A DNA stretch of 64,000 nucleotides from Sclerotinia nivalis (GCA_029531795.1 JAPEIS010000016.1:1488001-1552000); one strand, 5' to 3'; shown: positions 46,300-59,348, counted from the first letter of the stretch. Notes: generated by a model not told the origin, from the letters alone. A program made the numbers and translations.

Positions 46300-47250
46300 C
46301 AAAGAAAAAGAATAAACCTTTTCATTTGTTTTTCTTAAAAGCAATAGCCTTTTACTATATCAAAATATCAGAATTAATAAAGAGATTATAAATATAATTT
46401 ATTGAAGAATTATTTTGTTGATTTAAAATATCATTAATTTATTTTTATATATAGAATTTGTAAATCTTTTGTATAGCTTTCTTAATAACTATAGCTCGTT
46501 ACAAAATAGTAGGATTTGAAAAATCTAGATTAGAGATTCTAAAGTATGTTTTGAATATAAATAGTATAGAAACTAAACCATTTGGATTAATTGAATCATT
46601 TACAACTTTCATAATCATTTGGAAATATATATCCTATATAATATCAGGTTTTTGAATTATTTCTTCAATAATGATTTCGTATATATAATAAAGAAATATA
46701 TAATATCATTCAACAATATCAATTGATCAATAGGATTTAATAAAAACTGATTTTGTTATAGTATTTATAAATAAAACTTGATCTACAAACTCTTTTCCGA
46801 TGAAATTCTTTCCAGTATCATAAATTAGATAATCTGAAAGTCCAATATAAATATCGATCCAATATTTCCTAAAAGTATTTCAAATTACAATTGCTAAAAT
46901 ATTAGATAGAAATTATACAATTTGGAAATATATTGTTTGATCGATAATATACAGAATTGATTTTCCGTTTAGATATATAACATTAATATAAACTATGAAA
47001 TTGAATTCGATATCGTTATATAAAGTAAATTTGAATCGTTCTAGAGATCTATTATGTTTTTGACAAAAATAATAAAATTTGTTGAATTTACGAAGTTCTT
47101 TTTTGGTATATTTGTTATGATCAATATGTTTCAGAATATTGCAGAGTTTTTCTATAGAAAAATAACCAAATCAACAATATAATTTTCGAAATTCTATATC
47201 GATAAAATAAAAGAACGAAATAGAGGGGTATATTTTTATTAAATTGATGA
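46300..47250 (-). pseudogene. Copia-C integrase remnant
   Basis: Translation near 46790-46870 gives KYWIDIYIGLSDYLIYDTGKNFIGKEF, interrupted only by point changes, the second catalytic Asp segment of the Copia integrase core (equivalent to GPPEYIVHNTGKNF in Copia-A, where the Asp is lost). The rest of the core is degraded. Confidence 0.8.
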
Positions 47251-47263
47251 AAGGAATAATATT

Positions 47264-47662
47264 TTATAAAAGAAATGTATAACCGAACTTTCTAATTATA
47301 AAATAAATATGATTTCCTTTGGAGTTTATAACAATATTATTAAGATTATCAAAGATTATATAAAATCGATCTATATTTACAAATAATAAAAGAAATAGAG
47401 TATAAATATTTACAATATGAAAAATAATATTACTAATAGATATATCAAATATTATAGTTTTCTTTGAATTAGTATTACCAATTCTGAAGACGAAATTAGT
47501 ATTAGGGTTAGAGTTTAATATAATCGTGATATCGATGAGTTTCTGTAGAACTTCAACTTGATATATACCGGCAGTAGATTTGATTAAAGTTTTTGAATCA
47601 ATTATAATACTGATAAATTCTTCATTTGAATAACGATAGTTGAAAAAGATTTGAATCGACAA
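47264..47662 (-). pseudogene. Copia-C aspartic protease remnant
   Basis: An open 132-residue piece holds the protease: FISIIIDSKTLIKSTAGIYQ (active site D-S-K, where D-T/S-G is expected, so Gly is lost), VNIYTLFLLLFVNIDRFYII and a C-terminal IIRKFGYTFLL. The order and spacing match the same region of Copia-A. Confidence 0.83.
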
Positions 47663-47679
47663 TAAAGTTATAATTTTTA

Positions 47680-49660
47680 AGAAATAAATAATATTATTAT
47701 TATAAAGCTCGATAATAGCCTTTTGAGTCTCTGAAAAGGTAAATTCGTTGAAAAATCCTTCGAGATCAAAATCATCGTTTAATTCCTTCTAAAGGTTCTT
47801 TTACAAAGAGTTTTCATATTCCTCTATAAAAAAAATGAATTGTTTATCCGAAAGAATAATTGTATTGTATTTGTCTATAATGTATTAATGGTACAAATGT
47901 TTAAAGGTAGAAATACATTCAGATTGTTTAGCTCTAATGAATTCTTAATAATGTTGTCTAATTTCCTTTTGCTTTTCGATAGAATGATTGATTAATCAAT
48001 AATCTTCTTTTTTATAAATATAATATCTATAATGCTTTTTGCCTTAGAATTTTGTATTAAAATTTGAAAGATGAAATAAAATTCTTCGATTGCTTTTGTA
48101 AATCCGATCTATATAGTATATTTCCTTTTGAAGAGGATTGAACTCGAAGAAAGGTTTTTCCTAAGGCTATAATTATGGATTGTTATTGTTGAATAGAAGA
48201 TCGTAAATTATAATACTGGAATGTATTTTGCTGATTTGGTTTATATATATCAAAACAGGATCAAAGCAAGTTAATTTATATATAGAATAAGAATGATAAA
48301 TAATAATAATCTTTAATAGTATAGAAGGTTTATTTTGTTAATCGATAGGAAAATTGAATCGAAGATCCCGAAATGTATTGATTAGTTTTTCGAAGTATTC
48401 GAGGGTAGTAACAATAAGATTATTCTTTTGAATCGAAATTAATATAATGAATGTTTATTTGATGAAAATTGTTTATTGATATTTTTGATCTTCAAAGTAA
48501 TTATATATATAATGTATATTTTTATCAAAAGATAGTTTGTGAGGGCTGACAATAGTAAAATAGAAATTTAATACTTTGTTCTGTAGTATTATAAAAAGGA
48601 TTAAATTGTAATAAGAAGAGAATAAATTGATTTTATTGTATTGATTATAGAAAATAATGAGTTTGTATTGAATGCTGTTATTGGAACTGTTGTACTTCAT
48701 ATCCCTATTATAGAATTTATTAAGGTTTATAATGTTTTGAATAATCTTCTCATTCTTTTCAAAAATAATAGTATAAAGATCAATCGTTTGAAATGGATCA
48801 TTATTGTTATAATCTTGAAGTGATTCAATTTGATTAATGTTCTTTTTGATATTAATAATATTATCAAAGATTGAAGAGTTATGTATATCGATCGAAGTGA
48901 GTTTTTCGAAATAGTATCAAAATATAAAGAATGTTATATTCAAAAAACATAAAAGTTATTTTTGCAATTATTTATTTGTTTATATAGAATATTTGTAAAC
49001 AAAAATATTGATAAGATTCTTTCCCAAAGTATCTTTATTAGTTTTGCTGATATAGAAACTATTCTTACAAAGAAGATTTCGAAGAAATACTAAATAAAGA
49101 TAACGAATTAGAATAAAATTTTCTGTTATTTAATCCTTAAAATCCTCTTTAAAAGTATCATTAACTTCTATATTATACATTTTAGTATATTGATATTAAT
49201 AACTATGAAATAAAATGTATTTCTATATCGAATTCTGTTCTTTTCGTTAGAATCAATAATGAAATCGTATTTCTCTCTCAAAGCTTTATAAGCTTGTTTT
49301 ATAAACTTAAATTCACTTATAATAATAAAAGAGCTAGTTGTAGCTATGATTTTGTAATGTATAATTGTATAATATATATAATAAAGAAGAGAAAAAGTTG
49401 AAAAGAATAAAGTTTTTGAAAAAGAGAGATTGTGTATTTTGATAATGATGATCGATAATGAGGTTGATAATGTATAATACAAAATGAATATAGCGTTTCA
49501 AAATTTTTCTAAAGAGATTCGAAAGATTGCTAAAATAAAAGAATTGTATCAATCGTAAAGATTGAATATAATATAGTAATACAAGAATTTGAAAAGATTG
49601 AAACGAAACAATCGAAATTCTATCAAAAATGATACAATTCGAAGAAGATTCATTATTTAA
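47680..49660 (-). pseudogene. Copia-C gag remnant
   Basis: This is stop-interrupted sequence upstream of the protease, with short open pieces (48473-48700, 49168-49482) that show no firm motif. It is assigned to Gag by position only. I could not find an intact zinc knuckle. Confidence 0.55.
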
Positions 49661-50241
49661 TGATACTTCACTAAAGGTAAATCAAGATAGATTGCAGTAC
49701 AATACAGAGAATGATCTCCGAATTAGATTTTCGTAATAAAAACATATTCAAAATATGCCTGAAAACAGATTGATTGAAGTATAATAATGAGAATAACGTT
49801 TTCGAAGGTTTTTGAATAGAAAATTGAGCGAAATGAGTCGAAATGAATCGAAATAAATCGAAAGGTTTCGGGATGGCGTATATACCGAGATTGTAATAAC
49901 TTTCGGCATTTCTGGTTGATCGAATAAAGAGGAAATGGGTTGAATTCGAATAAGGAAGAGGGTGGGTAGTAAAATTCGAATAGGTGGTGGTAGGTATGAG
50001 AAATTGAAGCTATTCGGAGTTTTCGTAATGGTGGTATGAGATTTTGAATCGATTCGAGTTCGAAAATGGTAGGTTTGAAGTAGGATTTGAAGAAGGGTAT
50101 TGGTAATAATACAAGTAGTATATAGAAGAGAGTTGAGATATTATAGAGATCGTTGTCGAGTAGGAAGAGTGAAAAAAAAAGAGGTTATTCGGAGTTTTCG
50201 AAAGGATTCTGAAAATAGTCTAATTTGTGATCACTAATTAG
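49661..50241 (-). other. Copia-C 5' leader
   Basis: It lies between gag and the 5' LTR, with better-preserved GC than the coding part. It contains a 10-base tandem repeat around 49825-49865 (unit like GAAATGAGTC) and several TTCGGAGTTTTCG-type repeats (near 50013 and 50190). No open frame is seen. Confidence 0.55.
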
Positions 50242-50484
50242 TATCGGTACGATTCTGTGATCGTTGTATCCAATAGAAATGATTATAAACGTTTATGATC
50301 GTATTGAGATTATTCGCAAAAGAGATTCCTGTAAGGGCGTTTGGATTGCTACGCAATTGACCCCTAAATTAAAGATTATATTGCGCATCAAGGTTCGAAA
50401 GAACCATTGAGTGCGAATGGCCTCAATATAGAAGCCTTCGCTTAAGTGAGGATCACATGCTTTAAGAGCACGTGAATACCAACA
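50242..50484 (-). repeat. 5' LTR of Copia-C (243 bp)
   Basis: It matches 44045-44287 with mostly C/T and G/A differences. It ends ATACCAACA next to the target duplication ataac. Confidence 0.95.
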
Positions 50485-50489
50485 ATAAC

Positions 50490-51602
50490 TTCGTGTTTCA
50501 TTTATAAATAGATAGTCAAATGGAACGAATCAATTCAATTTTAGAATAATACTTATATATATTTATAAACTTTCATTAGAATGATTGGATAAAGTGATTA
50601 TCTTTGATAGAATTTGCTTTGAATAATTTGATTTCTGAAATAATAGACTATTCGCTGTTTTTTGCGAACTACAATTTTAATTTACAATTGAATATAGAAT
50701 TTAATAAACCTTATTCCTCAAATATAATAATAATTTAAAAATACAAATTCTTTAAGGAAAACAAAATAATTGATAGAATGAAATATATCCTGGATCGATT
50801 CAAAACACTTGCAAAACAATCTATTGCAATCTACAAGGAATATACAAATCGGAATAGATTAAATTCATTATAATATATGAAAAGACAAAAAATATATATG
50901 AATACGAAAAACATAAAGATATTTTGTAAAACAAAAAAATTCAATAATAAATAAATCGAACTATACAAAATAATAAAGGTTTATCTATATATTTACTTAA
51001 TCGAACTACTAGAAAATATACAAATCTTCTTGATATTCCATTATTCATTACTAAGACCAGTATATCCAAAATCTTATTTCCCAGAACAGATTTTGATTAA
51101 CGAATCAAAATCGAAAACTATAAGAAACAATCCTCGAAAAAGAAGATGGAAAGAAAAAATCAATTCAGAAATAGGTATTTGAAAATATACTTGATAATCA
51201 CAATAAAGATAACTATTATTATCAAATCAAATGAAAACATTATACATCAATCTGACAATTAATATCAAATCTAAAAAACAATAAGAAGACTTTAATCGAA
51301 TACCATCATTTACACCCCGAGAAATCTGAACCACCATTATAAATCTTGGATCATCTAAACGTTATAATATTATTATCAATTCCAATTCCTACAAAGATCC
51401 TATAACAATCAACAAAAAAGAAAATACAATTTGTTTAAATAGAAAAATAATATCTTAAATTTTAAAACAATCTTAAAATTTGAAGAATGATCTTACAACT
51501 CAGGAATTTGAAGCATTTAAACAAAACTTTACTTGAACAATTGTTTTACAAAAGGTTTTATCAGTAATTTGAAAATAAACTAAACTTTGAGGAAAAGAGT
51601 AC
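50490..51602 (+). pseudogene. Gypsy-2 integrase, C-terminal part
   Basis: It continues from 44044. Near 50620-50700 it reads DYSLFFANYNFNLQLNIEFNKPY with one or two breaks, the integrase C-terminal segment of this family, followed by the basic KQSIAIYKEYTNRNRLNSL part. It ends in a non-coding stretch before the 3' LTR. Confidence 0.85.
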
Positions 51603-51748
51603 TATCACAGATTCATAACCCGTTCCTAACTAATCTATATAGATACCTAAAACACCCATCCCCTATATAATCAGCGCTCTTCCTAATACCTTCTTCCTCC
51701 TTTATAGAATATCATCATATCTTAAAACACCCTACTACCACCGTGATA
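51603..51748 (+). repeat. 3' LTR of Gypsy-2 (146 bp)
   Basis: It starts TATCACAGATTCATAACCCG and ends CCACCGTGATA. Its partner is 30465-30610. Confidence 0.95.
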
Positions 51749-51753
51749 ATTTC

Positions 51754-52482
51754 CATTTATCGAAGAAGAAAGAATTCTTGAAAGATCACAATATATATAT
51801 CAAAATTTCCTGAATATATAAACAATTGTTTTTTTGTTGAAATACTCTTTCATTCGTTTTGAAAAGTATAATTTACAAACTCTTCTTTCTTTCATTTTGG
51901 ATTTTTTAGCAAATTTCAATCCTTTAAATCTTTTCTTCAATTTGTTTATTTGATTGTAATTGAGATACTCTAAACATCGATATATTAATTCTATATTTGT
52001 CTTTTCGAAATCTTTTTCTTTGCTGTTTTGAAGAATAAGATTCGTTATATTTATTTGAGATGATTGTTTGATTATATATGATCCAAATATAAGTTTTATA
52101 ATGAATTGAAGTTGTTCGAATTTTTAATAAAAGATTGAATCTCTTTCAAAGATAACTTTATATTTGATTGATATAAAGAGTTTGATGGATATTAGTTATA
52201 TATTTTTGAATTCTGGTATGAATCAAATATCTGTAAATTCGAAATTGCCAATCCTGGTTTTCCCAAATGCAATACTTTTAATATAAATATTATTTGCAAT
52301 CTTTATATTCCTTGAAGTAGTTCAATATTGAATATATTCAAGATTATCAATTTGATCTTTGAAATGTTGAATGGTATTTGAATCAAGTATTCAATCTATA
52401 TTTGAATCAGTTATATATATAGTAAATCTTGAATAGATAATATTGTTGTATTGATCTTTTTTAATTATTTGAGTTTCAGTTT
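51754..52482 (-). pseudogene. Copia-B protease and integrase N-terminal part
   Basis: Minus-strand translation near 52373-52387 gives ILDSNTIQHF, the Copia protease active site with D-S-N in place of D-S-G. Then come KIANNIYIKSIAFGKTRIG and FEFTDI, the typical segment after it. The pre-integrase and zinc-binding part lie to the left and join the integrase core at 30464 across Gypsy-2. Confidence 0.82.
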
Positions 52483-52487
52483 CTTTA

Positions 52488-52650
52488 TATCACGGTGAGG
52501 GAAAAGGTATCTGTAGGGTTGATCTATAGTTGTATTACGAAGAGAGGAAGAAGGTCAAGGAGGTGATCTGATTATATAGAAGTGAGTGTATACATGTATG
52601 CCTAAGGCATACATGATTATATGCAGATGAAGGGGGATGAATCTGTAACA
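52488..52650 (-). repeat. 3' LTR of Gypsy-4 (163 bp)
   Basis: On the plus strand it starts TATCACGGTGAGGG and ends CTGTAACA. It has a perfect 21-bp palindrome, ATGTATGCCT and its complement around one base, at 52594-52614. Confidence 0.94.
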
Positions 52651-53503
52651 GTATTCCCTCCTTAAGAAACCTATTTAATCCCAAATAGACGTTAAAAAAT
52701 AAAGAAAAATAAAGAAAAAATACAGATTCCTTCTTTCAATTAGGTTCTCGAACAAAAATGTATGATATCTCTCAATGTGCGATATCCCAAACGTTATATT
52801 CCCCACTGCAATAATATATAATATACCTTTAGGCGAAACGAATAGTCTTGATGTAAGTGGATCTTTGTAGAGTAAGTGTAATAATCTTATTGTGTGATTC
52901 CGGTTGCAAATTCTATAGTTCCGGTTGTAATATAACAGTGTCGGGGCGCTTTAGAACCCAAGCTGGTAGCCCTAGCTTCTCTGGGTAAAGGCGATGATAT
53001 TCGATAAGAACTTTCTCGTTATTTTTTAAATCATTAGCTAATTACCAAATTGGTGTATAATATCTCCATTTGATCAAATAATAATAGTCATCCTTATTGT
53101 GATTATCTAGAACTCCTTCAAATATTCATTTTTGAATAGGTTCATTCTTATCATCGTTCTGCTCCAAAACTCTATTCTGTATAATCAGAGATTCTGACTT
53201 GTTAATCGTTGTTTGAACCGGAAAATAAGAATTAGTATAAACTGGAAGTAAAAGAGAATAATAGAAAACAAAAAAGATTTTAACGTTTTCAAACAATTGA
53301 ATAAAACAAATACGGGGATAAACTTTGATAATCTCGTAAAGGTCAATCTATTTATCATCTAGCTTTTTTGTTTTATACAAGATCTTTATATTCTTGATAT
53401 TAATATAGATTTTCTAATCAACTATATAGCAAAGTAAATCAGAGCAGTAATGATTAGTATAATCCTTATAAATAACAATTGTCTGTTGTACAAAAACGCG
53501 AAG

Positions 53504-54208
53504 TTACTTCAAAATATGTTCTATACAATCCGCAGTCCGATTATTTTTAAAGAATTCTTGTTTTTGTATTAAAGTTATATCCAACGGATAAAATTTACTA
53601 GACTTAATACCTAGATACAAATTAAAACTATAATTGACGAAAAAGAGCAAACAATTAATCGTTTCAGAAATCATATTATTAAATGCAAACTCGATTAAGG
53701 ATAACCAATCCAATCAATCATTTTGATGGTAGTTAATAAAAGCTCGTAAATATTATTCCAGAATCGAATTAATATATTTGATCTAACCATTTGTTTGAGG
53801 ATGAAAAACTAAAGAGTACTTTAAAGTAACTTCCAATCGTTTCAAAAGTTGTAACCAGAATCTTGATACGAATTGTATTCCCCGATCGGAAATGATATTA
53901 TCCGGAAGTTCATAAAATGTATAAATACAGTTGATAAAGATATTGATTAGCTTTTTTATTATTAATATATATATATCAATGAAATGTTTCATTTTGGTTA
54001 ACCTGCAAATTACCATCAAAATATGTTTATAAATAAAATTATAACAAATACAATCTGAAAATGGTATAATATAATCGATTGAAATATCAAACCACATACG
54101 AAAAGGGATAGACAACGGTTTCAAAAATCCGGGAGGCATCGATTTAGACAATTTAATGCGAATACAAAGTTCGCAGATTTTTATATAAAATACAATTTCC
54201 AAATACAT
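53504..54208 (-). pseudogene. Gypsy-4 integrase remnant
   Basis: The open 141-residue piece (54208 down to 53783) covers the zinc-binding end and core: CIRIKLSKSMPPGFLKPLSI, WFDISIDYIIPFSD, ICRLTKMKHFIDIYI, then ELPDNIISDRGIQFVSRFW and YSLVFHPQTNG. The first and second catalytic Asp are kept. The frame stops just after PQTNG, and in the following codons the family QTE reads stop-I-K, so the catalytic Glu is Lys. The C-terminal piece (53713 down to 53504) has DWLSLIEFAFNNMISETIN and LLFFVNYSFNLYLGIKSSK. Confidence 0.9.
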
Positions 54209-54749
54209 ATTAGATCATCAATATATATAAGAAACAAAATTGATTGTTTTAATTCGATCAAAATAACCAATAGGACCAAAAGAATAAATCCGATAGATAA
54301 TTTGGAGTTTGAATTCATCGTCTAATAAAACCCAAAGCTTATCCTAATAATAAATTCTATTATTTTGAACCAAACAATTCTATATAACAATCCGAAGAGT
54401 TTTACGATATTCCTTTGGCTATTTAGTTATCAATAGATCGTTAAAAATAAAAATAAATTGATCTACAATATCAAATCTAATATACATTGCATCGATTAAA
54501 GCATCAATTGATTGATTATAAAACGATATTATTATCTCCATCAATGCCAAATTGATATACCCAATCAAATCCTTATAAAGATCAGTATGAAAACAATCCT
54601 AGAAAAGGACAACACACTCTCGATTCTTTAGACGTTCATTATTTGGATTAGAGCGATATAATCGATCTTCGTGTTTTCTGTTGAACACATCTAGTCGAAT
54701 AGTTTTGTTTCCTGATCGATAGACTATATAGAAATTATATTAAAATAGA

Positions 54750-55900
54750 AATTCGGATCATCGTATTTGCTATTGATTGAGGGCCTTTGTAATCATAAAA
54801 TACTCGAGGTTCTTATAATTAATGAGAATCTCGAATTCCTCTTATGAACCTTGGAGCTCTGGATGCTATTCTTCTATTGTCTTAATAATAACGAATAGTT
54901 CCTTATTGTAGATCTTATAATTGCATTCCGCCACTATATATTTAAATGAAAAGTAAACGATCGGATACAAAACGTTATCATTATTGTATTGCAAAAGAAC
55001 TCCTTCTGAAGTCTAATTGGAAATATTGGTTTCCAAAATAGTTTTCTGTTTATAATCGAAATATATCAAAACCGGCATTATTATAAAAGTCCTTTTTAAA
55101 GTATCAAAAGCTTTTGTATAATCTATAATCCATTTCTATATAATGTTCTTCTACAAGAGATCGTTGAAAGAACGATAAATCTTTGAAAAATCTTTTATAA
55201 AACATTAGTAAAAGTTAATAAAACCAAGAAATCGTTATAAATCTTTTATATACAAAGGCAATTTCCAAGATATAATAATCATAACCTTTTCTTGATCCAT
55301 TTCAATACCTTCGATTATAATAATAAAATCTAAATACTTTGTTTTTGTAATTTCGAATTTGCATTTGTTAATATCAATCTGTAATCCAGTATTTATTAGT
55401 TTTTGAATTATTTGATGAATACGCTTCTTATATTCTACAGGATTATCAGAGTAGATTAAAATATCATCAAGATACACAATACAATACTTATCCAACTCAT
55501 CGAAAAGTATATAATTAATATAATATTGGAATAATATAAATATATTATAAAAGCCAAAAGATATAATTAAAGATTCAAAAAGACCAAAACGAATAATGAA
55601 TACAATTTTCTATTTATCCTTTTTGGCGATTTACAATTTATTGAACATTACAATAATATTAAACTTAGTATAAATTTTTGTATTACAAAAAATGTCCAAC
55701 GTTTCATAAACAATGGGTAATGGATAGCGATTCTTTATAGTAACATTATTGAATCCTTGATAATCTTGACAAATACAGATCCCCCTTTTAGGCTTGGCAA
55801 CTAACAGCAAAGGAAAGGTGTACTGCGATTTCGATTCCTGAATGAACCCTTTGGAAAGATTATCATCAAATCATTTACACATCACCATCAACTTTATTAG
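54750..55900 (-). pseudogene. Gypsy-4 reverse transcriptase and RNase H remnant
   Basis: The open 86-residue piece (55495 down to 55235) begins MDKYCIVYLDDILIYSDN, an intact catalytic motif, and continues with INKCKFEITKTKYLDFIIII, the RT thumb. Upstream RT motifs lie at about 55560-55900 and RNase H at about 54750-55100, both stop-interrupted. Confidence 0.9.
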
Positions 55901-57076
55901 CAATAGAGAACGGTTTTTGAAGTAAGATGGCTTTTTACCAAACATCAATTCAATCTTGTAATCCTAAACTCAACAAAGTGGCAATCTATTTGTATAGTGT
56001 AAGAGAAAGATGAAAAATTTATCTTGTAATTATATAAAGAATCTTTATTATATTTGATTATCACTAAAAGAAGATTTGCCAGTTAAAAATTTATCGATAT
56101 CAATTGCAGAGATTTTTCGTAAATAGAATGGTTTATAACAATCGTATACAAAATCATAAAGTTGCAGCGGAGTTTTAGAGAGTATCTTTGCTACATTACT
56201 CTACCCTTGTAAAATCGATCGAAAATCCTTTTTTGTAAGCATCAGGAACAATATAATTTGATATAGATAATCTTGTTTAATAGTTTTCTATACAGTATCC
56301 AACTCATCCCATATCAATTGAATAGTCCGAATGTTATTTTATTAATAGAACAAAACAAAACTAGAAACTTATAATTAATAAATATCATCTATATTTGAAC
56401 TTATACTTTTGTAGATGGATATAAAGAATTCCTCAACAGAAAGCGAAGGCAAATGGTTTTTTGGACTATGAACAAAACGATATCGATCTGCAACCTTCAA
56501 AATCGACTTTGAACACAGATAATTGGAAATCATCTATACTTGATTATTTGATTCCCCGCAATACTTTGTTCGATAATGATTCACACCAGACATCAAACCT
56601 TGCTGAAATTCGAAATCAACAAAAGAATCATTAGATTATGATATATAATCCTTATCCAATATCTCTTCGATAGAAGGTTTTTTATAAAAAGCTTCTTTAA
56701 AAGCAAAAAACATTTGAATAGATAGAGAATTGATATCGTCCTTCAAATAATCCTCGATATAAGAAAAACGATACTTATAATCTATATATTTAGCTTTTAT
56801 ATCAAGATTAATAAAGAATTTATTTAAAGATTCGATAACATCGATAATCTATTATAAAATAATTTTTATTAAATCCTTTTATTCCTTAGCCAAAAATAGA
56901 ATCGTTGATGTACTAATTGGCTCTGAATTATAATACATCGAGCAATTAGAAATACAATAGTTTGAAAAGAATATTAAATTTATCTCCATCCAATTGATAG
57001 TAGGATTGTAATGTTGCAATTATAATAAACTAAAAATTAATGATATCTCTAATAAAAGTTGAATAATATAAAAAGA

Positions 57077-57346
57077 TTAATATTCATAATGATCCCTTAT
57101 AACAATTTCCATTACAAAATATTCTGTAATTCTATCAACGATTTTTTCATTGGCAAATCGAAACTCACAAGGAAAAAATAAAAATTGTATTTTGATATTA
57201 TATTTAAAAATAAAAGAATAATCAGCGAAAACTTCCCCGGAATATTCATTATCAATAAGATTTGTAATAATAAAAGAATTTTTATATATAAGAAATATAA
57301 TGATTTTAACGAATAAAGATTTGTTATTTATAGAATTAAATTGCAA
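57077..57346 (-). pseudogene. Gypsy-4 aspartic protease remnant
   Basis: The segment NLIDNEYSGEVFADYSF in an 89-residue open piece aligns with the protease active site of the other Gypsy copies. The triad reads D-N-E. Confidence 0.82.
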
Positions 57347-57359
57347 TAGTTTATATCTA

Positions 57360-58700
57360 TCTATTCCTCGATTTACCTTTTTGCCTTTAGTATTCCTTTA
57401 CAAACGATTTTTTGTAAAGGTTAATCTTTTCCTTGTTCGGGACTTTCCTTAGCTGAATCGGGTGTAGAAACAATCTTCTCTGATTCGATATAGCCTTATT
57501 ATTATATCTGATTCAAATATTGTTAACCTTGTACCCAATTACCAGTATATCCTCCTCGAAATTCATTGCGACCATTGTTAGACCTATTAGCGCTTCGGAA
57601 AGCCAGGGCAGCGGTATATTGAACAGAGGCCAGATTAGTTAGGGCAACAGCATTATAATTGGAAAAGACATTAACAGGAGTTTATTTGCTGGAAAGAAGA
57701 TTACCGTTGACATTATAAATAGTATAACAATCAATCTGAAGATAACCGATCCTATTATAATAATTGCAAGAAACTATAAGATTAAATTTCTTTTTCTTAT
57801 TTTGCTAACCTTTTTGCTATTATCCCTTTTGCTTTATTATATCAAGATCTATAGGGTCATCATTATCAATAACAAATGCATTGTCAGAATTTTTGTTATA
57901 ATATTCGGTATCACGAAGATTCTGATTCCAAATAGAGAATTTCTTTTATTAACCATCAACATCGTTGGCAATACAAGGGTTCGAGTTATTAATGATCAAA
58001 GTTCGGAGAAGAATAATAACCTTTTGCTTTATTGTATTAACAATCTTGCAATCAGATTTGTAACAAGAATTAGTTAAATAAGATAATATAGAAAAGAAAG
58101 TCGAAAAGGACTCTTTTGAACTTATAGAAAATTTATCGAATTTGAATGAAACTTTCTTTTCAATATCCACAAAGATATATAATTTGTTCAATTTAACTAA
58201 AAACAAAGTAGCAGAGTCGAAACAAATGGGATCATCAACAAATCTAATAATATCCGTGATATACTTTTATCATATTTAACTATCGAAAAAATTAATAGTA
58301 TAGTTAATCTTCTTTTGTTCAAAGGCAAAGAGTTATGAATCAATTATTCAATAGAGTTGCAAATCCAATTTCCAGAATTGATAATCCTTTTGGTAAACAA
58401 GAATATTAAATTTTTCGCTTTTAAAAACAAACGGGTCCTTTTGAATTTAGCGGGGAATGATTAGTTTCTGGCTAATAATAACACCATTGGTATCCAATTG
58501 AACTTGTTTGCCGGTCAAGATACAAAAGAGCCCGACGTTTTCCACTTTGCATTCCTTAATCTTATTTGTTTGAATAACGATATGGATAACTTGAATAATA
58601 AAGCAATCTTCGATAATAAAGAAAATATAATTCAAATAAACAATTTGTTTATCAAAATTGGTAACGAGATTTGATATTACCGGAATATCCAATTCTATTA
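57360..58700 (-). pseudogene. Gypsy-4 gag remnant
   Basis: Two open pieces on the minus strand remain: 58692-58447 (N-terminal side, start MDIPVISNLVTNFDKQIVYL) and 58206-57949 (capsid-like: LYIFVDIEKKVSFKFDKF and FSTFFSILSYLTNSCYKSD). The plus-strand open frame at 57802-58077 is a shadow. The assignment rests mainly on position between LTR and protease. Confidence 0.65.
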
Positions 58701-58799
58701 GGATTTGTATAATAGTAGATCATTGATCGAAGATTCGTTGGATTCCAGTACGAATTCCTTCGATAGAAATAGGAATCATGCTATCAGCAAATATAGAAC

Positions 58800-59150
58800 C
58801 AAAAGCTATTATAAAAAGAATTATAATTATACAAAAGTAATCAATAAAGAAACTACAATTATACAAAAGCAATTAATAAAGAAAATATAACTATACAAAA
58901 GCAATATATATACAAAAGACGATCACATAAAAGCAATCAAAAACAAATACAAAAGCCTGCAAATAAATATGATCGTATAAAAGCAATCAAAGATCAGAAA
59001 TTGTACAAAACGAATAAAAAAAAAAACTGCATAAGAGCAAATAAAAAACACAACCATACAAAAGCAGGCAAATTACGATAGTACAAAAGCAATCGAAAAC
59101 AGATACAGAAGTCTGTAGATGATTTGGTAAAGCCAAATCATTTTGTAAAA
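58800..59150 (-). repeat. Interspersed ACAAAAGCAATC motif in the Gypsy-4 leader
   Basis: About ten copies of ACAAAAGCAATC or close variants are spaced 20-50 bp apart between the 5' LTR and gag. The function is unknown. They lie where primer binding, packaging or translation signals would be. Confidence 0.75.
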
Positions 59151-59180
59151 TGATAGAGCTTTTGAAAGGGTAGTACAAAT

Positions 59181-59343
59181 TATTACAATAAAGGAAAAAG
59201 TATCTGTAGAATTGATCTATAGTTGTACTACAAAGAAAAGAAGAAGATCAAGAAGGTAATCTGACTATATAGAAGTGAGTGTATGCATATATGCCTAAGG
59301 CACACATGATCACGTGCAGGTGAAGGGGGATGAACCCGTAACA
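59181..59343 (-). repeat. 5' LTR of Gypsy-4 (163 bp)
   Basis: It pairs with 52488-52650. On the minus strand it starts TGTTACGGGTTCATC. Confidence 0.94.
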
Positions 59344-59348
59344 CTTTA

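Larger units (their letters stand above)
44045..50484 (-). mobile_element. Copia-C: Ty1/Copia element, 6440 bp
   Basis: Two 243-bp LTRs (TGTCGGTACG...ATACCAACA) and the perfect target duplication ataac (44040-44044 and 50485-50489) place it inside Gypsy-2 integrase. The order on the minus strand is leader, gag, protease, integrase, RT, RNase H. Proteins are related to Copia-A, but the LTRs differ, so it is a sister family. It is less RIP-degraded than Gypsy-2, consistent with later arrival. Confidence 0.96.
30465..51748 (+). mobile_element. Gypsy-2: outer Ty3/Gypsy element split by three insertions
   Basis: LTRs at 30465-30610 and 51603-51748 (146 bp each) and the perfect target duplication atttc (30460-30464 and 51749-51753) define one insertion into the Copia-B integrase. 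Its segments are 30465-34466, 41330-41795, 42895-44044 and 50490-51748, together about 6.88 kb, the family length. The breaks are Gypsy-3, the non-RIPed insert and Copia-C. It is heavily mutated: almost no open frame of length survives in gag-pol. Confidence 0.96.
52488..59343 (-). mobile_element. Gypsy-4: second Ty3/Gypsy family, 6856 bp
   Basis: Its 163-bp LTRs (52488-52650 and 59181-59343) are related to the 146-bp family by the terminal TGTTACGG/CCGTGATA pattern but differ inside. The perfect target duplication cttta (52483-52487 and 59344-59348) marks insertion into Copia-B. The order on the minus strand is gag, protease, RT, RNase H, integrase. It is moderately degraded, with YLDD intact. 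Confidence 0.95.

Noticed and set aside
57802..58077. 91-residue plus-strand open frame
   Set aside because: It is antisense to the better-supported Gypsy-4 gag piece at 57949-58206.
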